A DNA stretch of 64,000 nucleotides, from positions 105,896,001 to 105,960,000 of the forward strand of contig OZ231126.1 in NCBI GenBank assembly GCA_965153355.1, in the 5' to 3' direction. Origin of the DNA: Flaccisagitta enflata (Eukaryota > Chaetognatha > Sagittoidea > Aphragmophora). The notes beneath the pieces were generated by a model that was not told the DNA's origin, did no database searches, and worked only from the letters and a program-made list of their open reading frames with translations. Below are positions 46,978-57,353 of the stretch, one piece after another; position 1 is the first letter of the stretch; every line of letters begins with the position of its first letter. Both the position numbers and the translations under genes were made by a program.

Positions 46978-47229
46978 ATGCCAGCCGACAATAGATACCG
47001 CAAATCTGAATTTAAAGAGCAGGTTATCGCCAATACTGATTATGTGGAAGTTATGGAATACGTGCTAATTGGATTAGCAATCTTCAATTTCATTTCCGGT
47101 CTCTATCGTCACTACTACGCACGGGTCAATGCCGCTCAACAACTAGCGGCACTCTACAATGCCCAAAATACTCCACCGGTGCAACGAAGAAACAGTATGC
47201 ACCTGCTTTGTGTAGCCGATGCTCAATGA
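46978..47229 (+). CDS. Small single-pass membrane protein, unassigned
   Basis: ATG 46978. A hydrophilic N-terminus, one membrane segment (YVLIGLAIFNFISGLY) and a basic/polar tail (RHYYARVNAAQQL). It is 22 nt downstream of the stop of the secreted-protein model, with an in-frame TGA separating them, so the two could once have been one reading frame. No family recognised. Confidence 0.35.
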   Translation: MPADNRYRKSEFKEQVIANTDYVEVMEYVLIGLAIFNFISGLYRHYYARVNAAQQLAALYNAQNTPPVQRRNSMHLLCVADAQ

Positions 47230-48425
47230 GGTATAAATAACCCGGGTGGAAACAGGGTCAAAAGTAAGCAAATACACAACCAATATGGCCTGTTATCTAT
47301 CATCTACCAGATAACAACTATTAGTCTGATCAATAGTTTGAAGGCAAAAATACACCAAAGAATTCAATAGTATACTCTCGGCCAGTATAGTAAATACGGA
47401 TTTATGCTGATTGGAAAAGGAAAATGAAAAAATAATCAAAGCCGAATTACAACTGGTCACCAAATCACCAACCGTTCACAACTTCAATTCCTACGCTTGT
47501 TTCAGTTTCACTTTTTCATTTTTTTTTCAAAAACACTTTTTTCTTTCTTTTTTTTTTCAGCGTGTCATCAACAGCCTTCTAACCATATTGACGGTTTCTC
47601 TTTTTTTTTTCTCACTATATTCATCTATTTGCATCGTGATATGCTTTTTCTCGATCATCATCATCGTCATCTTGTTTTTATATGTGCGGCTCATTGACAC
47701 ATGAGCACCTTATCTTTTTCAAAAGCACATTTTCTCTTTCTTTTTTTTCACCGGTTTCTTTAAAAAAATCTCATCGGACTTTTTCTCTTTTTTTTTCTAT
47801 CGACTTTTTTTTCTCGACTTTTTTCAACTTTTTTCTCGACCTTTTTTTCTCGACTTTTTTTCCCGACTTTTTTCGACTTTTTTTTTTCTTGACTTTTTTT
47901 TTCTACTTTTTTTTTCTCGACTTTTTTTCTTCGCGTTAGCCTTTTAAATCCAAGTGTATATTTTTATGCAAACAAAAGCGCCTCTATTGTGCAAAAGGAT
48001 TGGTTGTTCATTTGTTCATTCTCTGCTCATCTCATTCATTTCATTCATACGCGTTCATTAACCAGTCCCCTCGAAACAGACTCAAAACATTCACACTACT
48101 TGGCCAAGTTTTACACGTATTCTTCACATCATTCATGACAAATTTCGACGCTTCATCCATTTGTCCATGCAAAAGTCCGTCCATCACTCAATTGTACATA
48201 AATTAGACGCGCATTTAATCGCTTTTATACTCGTTTTCTTCACAGATCGATCCATTTTGATTCTTCAAAGGGCCGATTTTGGTTTTTATCCCTTTTTCTC
48301 TTGACTTTCTTTTCAAAACTTTTTTTCCTCCTAATTATCTTCTGTCTGTTTACACAGTCCGTATATTCTCTTCATTCTTTTTTTTTATTTTTGAGTCCAG
48401 CTTATAGTACACCCCTTCGCTTGAC
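47230..48425. repeat. T-rich low-complexity tract
   Basis: No gene. 47770-47935 holds CTCGACTTTTTTT-type repeats, and the rest is T/C-rich. The apparent poly-Phe frames are artefacts. Confidence 0.6.
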
Positions 48426-48839
48426 ATGGAAGAGTTCCAAATGTACAATGGGAGTTGGGTGGAGGACCATTTTGACGAGTCCTCCACTTAACTCCCTGGT
48501 CCAACGATTGCGTCCGGACTTGCGGACAACCACGCGGCGGTGACATGGGGTTCAGTTGCTGGCGTCGTGGCGTTTTTGGGGGCGGCAATGGCGTTTCTGG
48601 CTGCTGCCAGAGCCAAGATTCAAGCCGTGGACAGACTTCTGTCCCGGGTTCAATCTGGCCTGGTAGCGGCCTTTAACTTCCTTAGCCGCCGCCAACAGCG
48701 CAACGACGCCTCCACCTCTCCCATGGCATCGCCGGGGGTCGGTGGCACTTCCGGTTTGAGGAATGCCACCGACTCCGTCCGCATAGAGATGAGAGGATGC
48801 CGCCGTCAAGCGGAGGGGGGTAGCACTGTGTATCTTTAG
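48426..48839 (+). pseudogene. Small membrane-anchored ORF interrupted by one stop
   Basis: From ATG 48426 (MEEFQMYNGSWVEDHFDESS) a TAA at codon 22 interrupts a frame that otherwise continues in phase: 48540 onward encodes WGSVAGVVAFLGAAMAFLAA (membrane segment), then a basic tail (FLSRRQQR) and TAG. Architecture (short outside domain with an NGS glycosylation motif, one membrane pass, basic tail) resembles the 62561 gene of the virus-like cluster, but I see no sequence identity good enough to call homology. It is convergent with the end of the minus-strand Gypsy element. Confidence 0.35.
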
Positions 48840-48959
48840 GTCCTTAAAAATGCTTCCCCATTTTACACCTTGAGGGAAATTTAAAGTTAAGACAATTTTT
48901 CATTTTTTCATTTTCTTGTTTATCTTGCTTTTATCTTAAACCAAAAAAAAAAAAAATAT

Positions 48960-49568
48960 CTACTCGTCGATATCATACAATGCCCGCAAATCCGCGGTCA
49001 CGCCTTCCTTTGTGTCTCCGATGCCGACATCGCTGATAAACAAATTGTTTGCTTCTGGTGGCGCCCATAACGCCGTGCGGCGCCGCGTCAATGGTGGCGA
49101 CGCCGATGCTTCGTTTTTCACCGCGATTTCTTCCATCCTTTTGCAAAGGTATACAAGAGAATCCTTCGTCTGTCCTCTTGTTTTTAGCAAATGGTCACCC
49201 GGGATCAATGATATTTTCCCATCCAAAAGCGATTTACAGCAAAACGCGTTCGTAGCCACGCGGTGTGTGATTTCATTACATTCCTTTGTTGATTTGAACG
49301 CCATTTTGCGTGCTGATCCGGCCGTGAAAGAAGTCCTTTTCCTCAATACTAGATCGCCGACCTTTAACCTTCTGCCAAAGTGCGTTGGCGATCTCGTCTG
49401 TTTACGTTTCAAAAAACTTTTGACATTTTCCAACAGTGCATCCTCTTCGGCTTCCCTCGCCAATGCGACGGCTTCACGCGCAGTCTTCAACCCGCTTCCG
49501 CGACCGCTTCCGGGACCGCTTCCGCTTCCGCCTCCATCACTGCTTCCGACCTCGGATGCGACGTTCAT
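48960..49568 (-). pseudogene. Gypsy integrase C-terminal tail
   Basis: In the same frame as the integrase core, two codons after its TAA. Contains FGRRLKVGDLVLRKRTSFTA, the GDLVL(x)R element seen at the integrase C-terminus. The remainder is Gly/Ser- and Ala-rich without other motifs. Whether the separating TAA is decay or translational readthrough cannot be told here. Confidence 0.65.
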
Positions 49569-49574
49569 CAGAGG

Positions 49575-50936
49575 TTAGGGTGGGTTAGCAAAATGTAGGG
49601 AACGAGGAGTCTGTCCGTGTGCCGTATGCCGTGAATTGTTGTATGTAAACACCGCCTCCGCCACTAGTTTTGGAAAAGGCATTGACGGGTGCGCGGTGTG
49701 ATATTTGTACGTTAATCTGCTAATCGTTCCTATGCACTTTTCTGCCTTTGATTGGCTGCGACTGATGTGTGGCAGTCCATGTAGCAACCTCACACCACCA
49801 TCAAGCAGATATTTTCTTGTAATTGAGTAGGCCGTAAATATAGCGTTGTCCGTTATCATACATGATGGTAGGGTGTTCCACATGCGTCTTAAGTCCATGA
49901 TCGCGTCCAGTGTGTGTTGATCACCACATCCAGTGGTACAAGTTGCAAAGCAGTATCTGGTTAAAGCATCAATGGCTAGGAATATATATCGAGGGTTGCC
50001 ACTTGGTGTTGTAAAAGCGTGAAAAGGTCCGGCATAGTCGGCAATTACTGTACCCGCTTGATACGTAATTTGTTCTCCATGTTTTTCAGGCCTTGCTTGG
50101 CCCGTAACATAATTGTTTAACCTACAGTAGCCACATAGACTGCAATAAGAATTCACTTTTTTCCTTAGGTTAAAACTGTAGTATTTGTTGGCTATTGCCG
50201 CAAAAGTTTTCTTTTGGCCCAAATGAGATAGCCCAGATGGTTGTTTTGGGTCAAATTCATGGATTTTTTCTATCAGTTTGTCCATCTGTTTGTCACCTAC
50301 TACAACGAGTGGCTTTATTTTTCCATCTTCACTTGTCCATAAGCGTATCATGACTCCTTGGTCTGTCAATTTGAAGTTTGAATAGTGAAACAAAAACTTC
50401 TGCAGATCTTTAGGCAGATTCAAGCTTTCAATTTTTGGCGGCATAGCTTCTTCGCCTTTAATGAAGCGAATACAATGCTCTAATTCCTCATCATTCTGCA
50501 TCTCTTTTATCTTTTTCAGATTCTCATCGTCAAAGGATGGAAGACTAACACTAGCGAGGACGTCCTCTACTTCGTCCTCATCATCCAAGTCCGTCCTTCC
50601 TCTTTCCAAGTCCTCATCGCTCAGTCCTATGGATGCTATTCTCGCCTCCATCTCATTCTCTATCATCTGTCTCTGGACTCTGACATCATTTGCCGCTGCG
50701 GTTGTCGTCGTGACGTCACCATCCCGCAGCTCCGTTCTCCTCCCATCATTTGTGACGTCACCGTCATCAGCGACTATGTCATTGTCGTTACCGTCATAGG
50801 CAACTATGTCATTGCCGTCACCGTCTTTGTCATCTCCTTTGTCATCATTCTTCTCATCGCCGGCGTCGCTATGGCGATTTAAGGTGAACTCTCTTACTTT
50901 GTCTGCATCACTGCGTCCGTCTGTCCACTTTGTCAT
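49575..50936 (-). pseudogene. Gypsy-type integrase core
   Basis: Starts by overlapping the RT-RNase H frame by 29 nt in a +1 frame (ATGAATGACAAAG). The first 140 residues are an acidic disordered linker. Then comes a zinc region (SHLGQKKTFAAIANKYYS, YCSLCGYCRLNN) and the rve core with all three acidic residues: GTVIADYAGPF, PSCMITDNAIF, SQSKAEKCIGTISRL. It then ends YNNSRHTAHGQTPRSLHF and TAA. The catalytic residues are intact. Confidence 0.8.
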
Positions 50937-52254
50937 TCATATCCATCATTCCTTGTAGTTCACTGTCTACTACGTCTATTTTTTCATCGTAGTCGTCATG
51001 GATGATATCTGTTTCCTTTTCCAAATCTATTGCTTTGCTCAGACGTTGCCTTTTGTTCTTTCTGAAATACTCTTCTATCCTCTTTGCGCAATGTGCACAG
51101 AACAGCTTCTCCCACCCTATTTCAGCACCGTTGGCATTTAAGATTTTATTTTGAGTCAGGCGAGGATAGGTACCAATAGGTGTATTTTTCTGGTCTCCCT
51201 CAGGCTGAATTTTGCTGGTAGGGCGCGTAAACACGTCAGATGGGTTCAACCTACCATCGAGATAGACGATACGATAGTTGAATCTTTGCAAAGACAGAAT
51301 TTTTTGACAGACATCAAGAGGAATAACATCCATACTGGCCCAGTCCCTAGTAGTCTCTGAGTCAGTTATGACAAAAAATTCACGGCAGATCAGTAAATGG
51401 AAGAATTTTCTAGTTGTCAGCCACAAACTCAAAAGCTCGAGGAGAAAAATCGGGTAGTTGCTCCAGTTATCTGGTATACAGGAAGACCAGACTCCTATAA
51501 GGTGTAGTTCCTTTTTGACAGGCCCAGGTTTGTTCTTGTCTTTCAATGGTACCTGCATCTGTCCCAAAATTCCAGAGACATGCGAAGAACTTGCATCAGT
51601 GAAGAAAAAAATTGTATCAGAGATACTGTTAGAAGGCATTCTTAGCACGTTACAGGCAGGGTCTAAAATGTGGTCAATCGTTGCCCGAAATGCCTGTCTG
51701 TGTCCGTCTGTTGGCCGAAAACAAACGCCTGGTTTGTTTAGTTGTCTAAGACATGCCGAAAGCTCAGATGTACGGATGGCCAATCGGTTAAACCAGTTAA
51801 ACACAGCCAAATTTGAGTTTAGTTTCTGTTTAGTCTCAGGGAATTGAAGGGCTAATAATTTCTCCCTTTTTTCAGATAAAACTGAAAGGGCCTCCTCAGC
51901 CACTAAGTGACCTAAGATTCGGGCAGAGGGCCTCAGAAAGATAGATTTCTTAGGATTTAGTAGAAACCCATAGAAAGAGGTTGTCATCAACATGACAGGC
52001 AGGTCCACCTCAATTTGTTGTAACTTTGTGTAACTGCAAGTTGTGACATCATCGAGAAAGGCGAAACTTCTCGCACATGTACTGTAACAACAGTCCAACA
52101 CGAAATGCCCTAAATTCGTGCTCTGCACAAAGCCCATTAACAAGCGGTAGCTAGCATAAATTCTACTGAGGGCGTGTATCCCAAAAAGACGCTGTGTGTG
52201 CTCATCGACTAAAATTTGGTGGAAAAATTCTTTGAAATCCTGATTTGAATACAC
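50908..52254 (-). pseudogene. Gypsy-type reverse transcriptase palm and RNase H
   Basis: Begins YSNQDFKEFFHQILVDE (first catalytic Asp). Next are LMGFVQSTNLGHFVLDCC, FAFLDDVTTCS (the YxDD box as FLDD), the thumb, then RNase H blocks IFFFTDASSSHVSGIL, FLLELLSLWLTTRKF and FFVITDSETTRDW, providing the D-E-D residues. It is in phase with the upstream RT fragment 84 nt away, separated by one stop. Confidence 0.8.
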
Positions 52255-52338
52255 TGTGTAGCCTGATAGCTTCCTCCTAAACTCATCTAGATTGGGCAGG
52301 GGCCATGATGAGCAGGCTAGGGATTTGTTCAGCGATCT

Positions 52339-52957
52339 TTATTCTACAGTTAGTCTTGAGCGGAATTGCACTTTTTGTAGGCCACCATAAAATCTTTCTT
52401 CTAATACTATCAGACAATTACTTGCGTAGATGTTAGCAGCCTTGCCAGGGTCTACCACTTCTCTTATTACCCCCATCTCAAGTAACTGTTCAATGTGTTT
52501 TTTCAAATATGGTAATTTTTTGTCCGGGGTAACTCTCACTTTGTCCTTCTTAGGTATAACATTTGGTAACTTTTGAATTCTGAGCAGTGGAATATTTTGC
52601 ACACCCTTCCTGAACATTTCCTTTCTGTCCTCATTCCAATAACAGTGCTTGAACAAACACAAAAGATTCTTTAACTTAGTGAGGTAAGGTTCTTCAATCC
52701 CCTCAAAGTTAAAATTGCTCAAAAATTCTTTATCTAAGGGCCAATATGGGCATTCTAGGCTCTTTTTTATCTCTTCAGCCCAATTGATGTTATCTGCCAC
52801 CAGGGGAAAATTTGGCGTTGATGTAGAAGCCGTTATGTCCAATTTGATCCCTTTTGTTAGACATGACGTAATCTCTTCATTGCTAAGCCTTTGCCTTCCA
52901 ATCAAACTTGAAAACAGAACGCGTTGATCATCTTTCTCTTCTAACCCTTTGCCTATA
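52339..52957 (-). pseudogene. Gypsy-type RT, fingers region
   Basis: Includes RVTPDKKLPYLKKHIEQLLE, MGVIREVVDPGKAANIYASN, the standard start of Ty3-like RT. It ends RSRLTVE at TAA 52339. The same frame continues RSLNKSLACSSWPLPNLDEF, so the stop falls in the conserved D-Y-R box, where the Tyr codon has become TAA. The upstream continuation is cut by the hAT-like element at 52958. Confidence 0.75.
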
Positions 52958-52965
52958 TTCACTTC

Positions 52966-54484
52966 TAGTGTTCGCACGAGCAGGCAATTTGCTAGCAGAG
53001 CTGCTAGCAGTAATTTGAAACTGCTCTGCTAGCAGAAAATTTTCAGCTGCTAGCAGTAAGTAGCAGTAAAAATTCTAATATTTTGATACTTTTCTGTCCA
53101 TTTTCCGTTAAAATCTAAGTCAAATATCTACAAAGATTTCTTTTGTTCTTTTTTTAAATTTGAATGATAAAAAAAATCTTCAGAAAATGATAATTTTATA
53201 CCTATATAAGTAAGGCTGTTCATGACAATTACCTTGAACTGATAGGATACAACCAGAAAAAAAAAGATATGCTAAATTGGAAATATCTATTGGACTCAAG
53301 AATACACAAAAATACCTATTCAGCTTGACCAACAACAATTCTGGGAGAGGAAGAATGTGCATCTAGTGCAGCTGGGCTGCTTATTGCAATGATTGCTGAT
53401 AAAGTAACTCATATAATATGCCATCTAAAAGTCATGGCTTTCTACACCATTATTCATTGAAAACCAAGTTATTGTAGTGAATGTTGGATAACATTACCAC
53501 CAAAACTACCTATTAAAAAGACGTTAATCTGGACCCTTTACTAAGTTCTAACCTTTCTCAGAAACTACTCCAACTGCAGATATTATCATGAGAAATCAAA
53601 AAGTAATGTGTCATACTGAAAGGGGTAACTTATTCCTGTCTATTTCTGAGATATGCAGAACACAAGAAAATGCCTGCTAAATAGGGTGGCCCGATAAAGA
53701 CCATATCTGTTCAACTTTTCATGCTCCTCAAATACTAATGATGGCAAGATACTGAAACTTTCTACTTCCTGAAACATCCATCTCCATATTCATTTTTTTT
53801 TTTTTGCATACACAGGACTCATTGTCTGTTGGTCAGTCGCTTGGTCTGTCAGTTCGTATCACTGTTAAATTGTTTTTTTCATTTTATCTGCATTGTAATG
53901 ACAGTAAACTTTCCCTGCCCAGTAGGGTGGTCATGAAATAAGGTCAAATTTCAAAAAATGATATACTCTAGTTTTTTGCATAAATGTACCAAAAAAGAAG
54001 GTTTTCCCACAAGCAGAGGTCTGAATTTGAAGATTAAACCATGTCGGCAAAACTATGGGCTTCCTATGGCAAAAAAAAAAAGTCCCCATAGTAAGCCTAT
54101 GGTTTTGCCGACAAGGTTTTTTGTTTGATTACACACCCCAACTTGTGAGAAATCCCTCTTTTATTGGATATTTGTGCAAAGAGCCTAAGTATATCAATAT
54201 AAGAAATTTGACCCATTTCCCAACCACCCTACTGCCCAGCCACTCAAGTCAATGGTGTCATGTATCTGGTCTTGTTACAGGCCTCATTTGATGCAATGTG
54301 TTAAAAGTCCATTACACTTTCTCTTCTTTGGTAGTTTTTTTATCATTTTTGGTTGGTAATAAGCCATAATAGCTAGTTTATATATACGTGTATTACTGCT
54401 CTTTACTGCTAGCAGTGCTAGCAGAAAAATATTTTTTCTGCTTTCTGCTAGCAGAAAAAAAATCCACTGCTTTTGCGAACACTA
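52966..54484. mobile_element. hAT-like non-autonomous transposon, 1,519 bp
   Basis: Perfect 10-bp terminal inverted repeat TAGTGTTCGC / GCGAACACTA, with looser similarity further in (AAGCAG, CTGCTAGCAG words). A perfect 8-bp target duplication TTCACTTC flanks it at 52958-52965 and 54485-54492. 8-bp duplications are the hAT hallmark. Subterminal GCTAGCAG motifs are repeated at both ends (52985-53050 and 54400-54455), as hAT transposase binding clusters often are. It has no transposase. A degenerate Rep-A copy (about 53812-54285, TTGGTCAGTCGCTTGG to CATGTATCTGGTCTTGTT) lies inside it. It interrupts the Gypsy pol frame, and both sides are in the same phase at the duplication. Confidence 0.85.
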
Positions 54485-54492
54485 TTCACTTC

Positions 54493-55921
54493 CTCCTCTT
54501 TTGCTCTCTTTCCTGCATGTTCTTCATGTTTCACTCCAGCTCCGTCTCTACGTCCTGAAGCTCCTGCTGTCTTTCCTGCACCTCCCTCATGTTTTACTTC
54601 AGCTCCGTTTCCCTGTCCTGAAGCTCCTGCTGTCACTGCTACATTTATCTCATCGCAGCTCCCAAAAATTCCTGTAAAAGCAGCCTTCTTTTCTCTGTAC
54701 GTCTCTCTCTTTCCCTCTCTGTGTATTTCCCTTTTCTCACTTGTGTCTGTCTCTGCCTCATACTCTCTCTATATCGTATGTAACTGTCTCTGCCTCTCCT
54801 TCTTTCGTCGTTTCCCTTTCTCCCTTTGTATCTATCTTTGTCTCGCCTCGTTCCACTGCGCCCAGATCTCCAATTTCATGATTCAATTCCTCGCCTTTTC
54901 TCTCTGTCCAGTTCTCAGCGTTTGTCCATTTTCGTTCCTCCCCATTAAGGGCCTTTTGTTTCTTCTCCAAATTCGTTCTACCCCTATGTACGACGTCATC
55001 GACGTCTTCGTGGCTATATGGGCATCCTTCATATGTTGCGCGTGCGCTTTTCGTCATGTCTGTATGTCTGTATGTTTCACTCATCATAGAATCTACCAAT
55101 GCGATGTTCACACTGTTCGCGCGGGACTCTTCTCTTTCTCTTTCTCTTTCTTTTTCTGTCATTTTTCTTCGTGGCTCTCTCTCTTTCTCTTCTTTTTTTT
55201 CTTTTTCTCTTTCTTCTTTTTCTTTTTCTTTTTCATTTTTTCCTCTTTCTTTTTCTTTTTCTTTTTCTTCTTCTCCTCTTCTTTCTTTCTCTTTTTCTTC
55301 GCCTTCTAGCAACTTTTTATCGCAAGGCGGTGATATATGTGGCTGTATCCATCTGTCTGTCTCTTCTCTCTCTCCCTTTCTATCCTCGTCATTCTTTCCC
55401 GCGTTTCTCAGATCATTCTCAGTTATTTCGACTTCATTTTTCTCGTCATTCTCAGTCATTCCGACTTCATTTTTCTCATTCTTATCATTCTCAGTCATCC
55501 ATTCTTTCTCGACGCAATCTATTAACAATGAAATTTTTTCCACTTCCAGGTAAATTATTCTCGCTCCGGTTGTATCATTCCTTTCCTCATTTTCCTTTCT
55601 GTGACTCACAACTTCGCCTATTAACCAGCCTTTTCTTATCGTCAATTCATCGTCGCTCAAATTACTGATTGGTACGTTGTATTGTTTTGTGTCTGGCTGA
55701 AAAGTTATCGATGGGATGTATAACTGAGACACGTTTTCGTCATAGAATGACATTAAGCTGTGCATGCATTTAGAATTGAAGTTCGGGCTGATTGAACATT
55801 TGACAGAAGTGATTGATGCTGGTTTGATTGTGATTGCTTGGCTTGTCCTCATCCAATAATTTTTCCTCAGATTGGGCATTTTTCTATCAATGTATGTGTC
55901 ATTCCATTGCTTTTTCCTCAT
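54493..55921 (-). pseudogene. Upstream part of the Gypsy pol: protease-to-RT linker and charged region
   Basis: The 55921-54758 frame begins with a block (YNVPISNLSDDELTIRKGWL then IGEV) of the kind found between protease and RT in Ty3-like pols. It then becomes a Lys/Glu-rich stretch (encoded by a T/C-rich tract on the plus strand, 55130-55310) and stops at 54758. The last stretch, 54636 to the insertion, carries AGASGQGNGAEVKHEGGAGK repeats and runs in phase through the target duplication into the RT-side frame. One frameshift lies near 54640-54760. No active-site D(T/S)G protease was seen. Confidence 0.55.
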
Positions 55922-57353
55922 TTTTAGGTCCTTTAGCAGTAATTCTTGTTGGAATTCTCGACAAAATCGGACATCGTGACGTCATGGCCAAGGCCAGCAA
56001 AATCTAGGCCTGTACTCGCGTACTATACCTTTTGTCAGATTTTGCTATAGTAAAGTTAGTAAGTAATGTCAGCCCTAGAGCTATTAGAAAGAATCGAAGG
56101 CTGAAATTCTGAGGCTGGTCAAGCTTGAAGCTTGGCTAAAGCCAATGCAAGACCACTTAGGACAATCATACTGTACAAATGCAACCCTACTTTCAGTGGA
56201 ACTCGATCGATGGGTGGACTGGACAACGAAAAAGACAGAAAGAAAGACAGAAACTGGACAACGAGAAAGAAACAAAGAAAGACAGAAAGAAAGAAAGCAA
56301 GAAAGAAAGAAAGAAAGAAAGAAGGAATGAAAGAATGGAAAGACGGACGGCATTCAGAATCATGGTTTATACTCTGTACTTGTACGATAAGTTAAGAAAT
56401 AAGATAGTTGGCACTCAGAATAATGGTTTGTACTCCGTACTCGTACGATAAATCATAAACGTATATTAAATTTTCGTATCACAAATAAAAAAAAAGATCG
56501 AAGGCTTAAGTTGAAAAAAAGAAGTTGATGAGTAAATCGAGTGGAAGGAAGAGTTAGATGAAAAAAAGAATGAATTGGAAGTGAAAAAAGTTCGTCCAAA
56601 GTTTAAAATGGTTTATATGAAAAAGTAAAACGGCGAATGAAATTTCTTTAGATAGAAAGGAGTTTTGATAAGCTAACTTGGAGTTTGAATGGGTTTTTAA
56701 AAGGTTTTAAAGGTACATTTTTGCGGTTTTGATGACAAGAATTAGGTTTCAGTGATAGAATTTTGGAATATTATAGTGCCCTTTTACGTTTTTATAATGC
56801 CCTTTTAGGTTTTCAAACGGATTGATTTTTTAAGTCAAAAAATAAATAGATTTTTAGTAGGAAGAATGAAATTAAATCTATTATAAATGAGATAAAGAAG
56901 TAGTAAAGAGATAATACGGTAGTTATAGTATAGTTGATGGTTTTGAGAATTTTTGGTATTATTTTATTTGTACAAAACATAAATTGATTTAAAAGACAGA
57001 AAGACAGGAAGTAAGTAAGATAGAGAAAGTACAATTTGGTAGATGATAGTATAGAAAGATAGACAGATGAGATAGACAGATTTGAAAGGGCGCGTTAGGG
57101 TGAAGGAGGAAGAGGAGGTGCGTAAGATGAAGGCACGCGATATATAGAGAAGAGGAGATTTAGAAAGAAAAGAAAAAGAGAACCCATGAAACTCTATATG
57201 GGGAGGAAGAGAAAGGAGGAAATGGAGGAAAGAAGAAAATAAAGGAAAATATAAGGAGGGGGAAGAGGAAGAGGAAAAAGAAAGGAGGAAAGAAAATAAA
57301 GAAGAGAAAATAGGGAGGCGGAAGAGGAAGAAGAAAAGAAATTAAATATATAT
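55922..57353. other. No gene seen; short tandem duplication
   Basis: GAAAGAAAGA repeats at 56235-56325. A ~58-bp duplication containing CTCGTACGATAA / CTTGTACGATAA words (56350-56450). Purine-rich sequence at 57100-57345. If the virus-like cluster has a left terminus inside the window it should lie here, but no inverted repeat could be tested because the right end is outside. Confidence 0.4.

Larger units (their letters stand above)
48960..55921 (-). mobile_element. Gypsy-type (Ty3-like) retrotransposon pol, split by a hAT-like insertion
   Basis: Minus-strand order: Lys/Glu-rich upstream region with a protease-RT linker-like block, RT, RNase H, H2C2 zinc region, integrase core, integrase tail. 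RT before RNase H before integrase, with rve-type DDE, is the Ty3/Gypsy order. Stops or shifts occur at 54760, 52341, about 50930 and 49577. LTRs were not recognised on either side. Confidence 0.8.

Noticed and set aside
47411-47939. Phe/Ser-rich plus-strand frames
   Set aside because: T-rich low-complexity DNA. No conserved residues or domain.
48426-48839. Retroviral-type envelope of the Gypsy element
   Set aside because: It is on the opposite strand from the Gypsy pol, so it cannot be its env gene in this arrangement.
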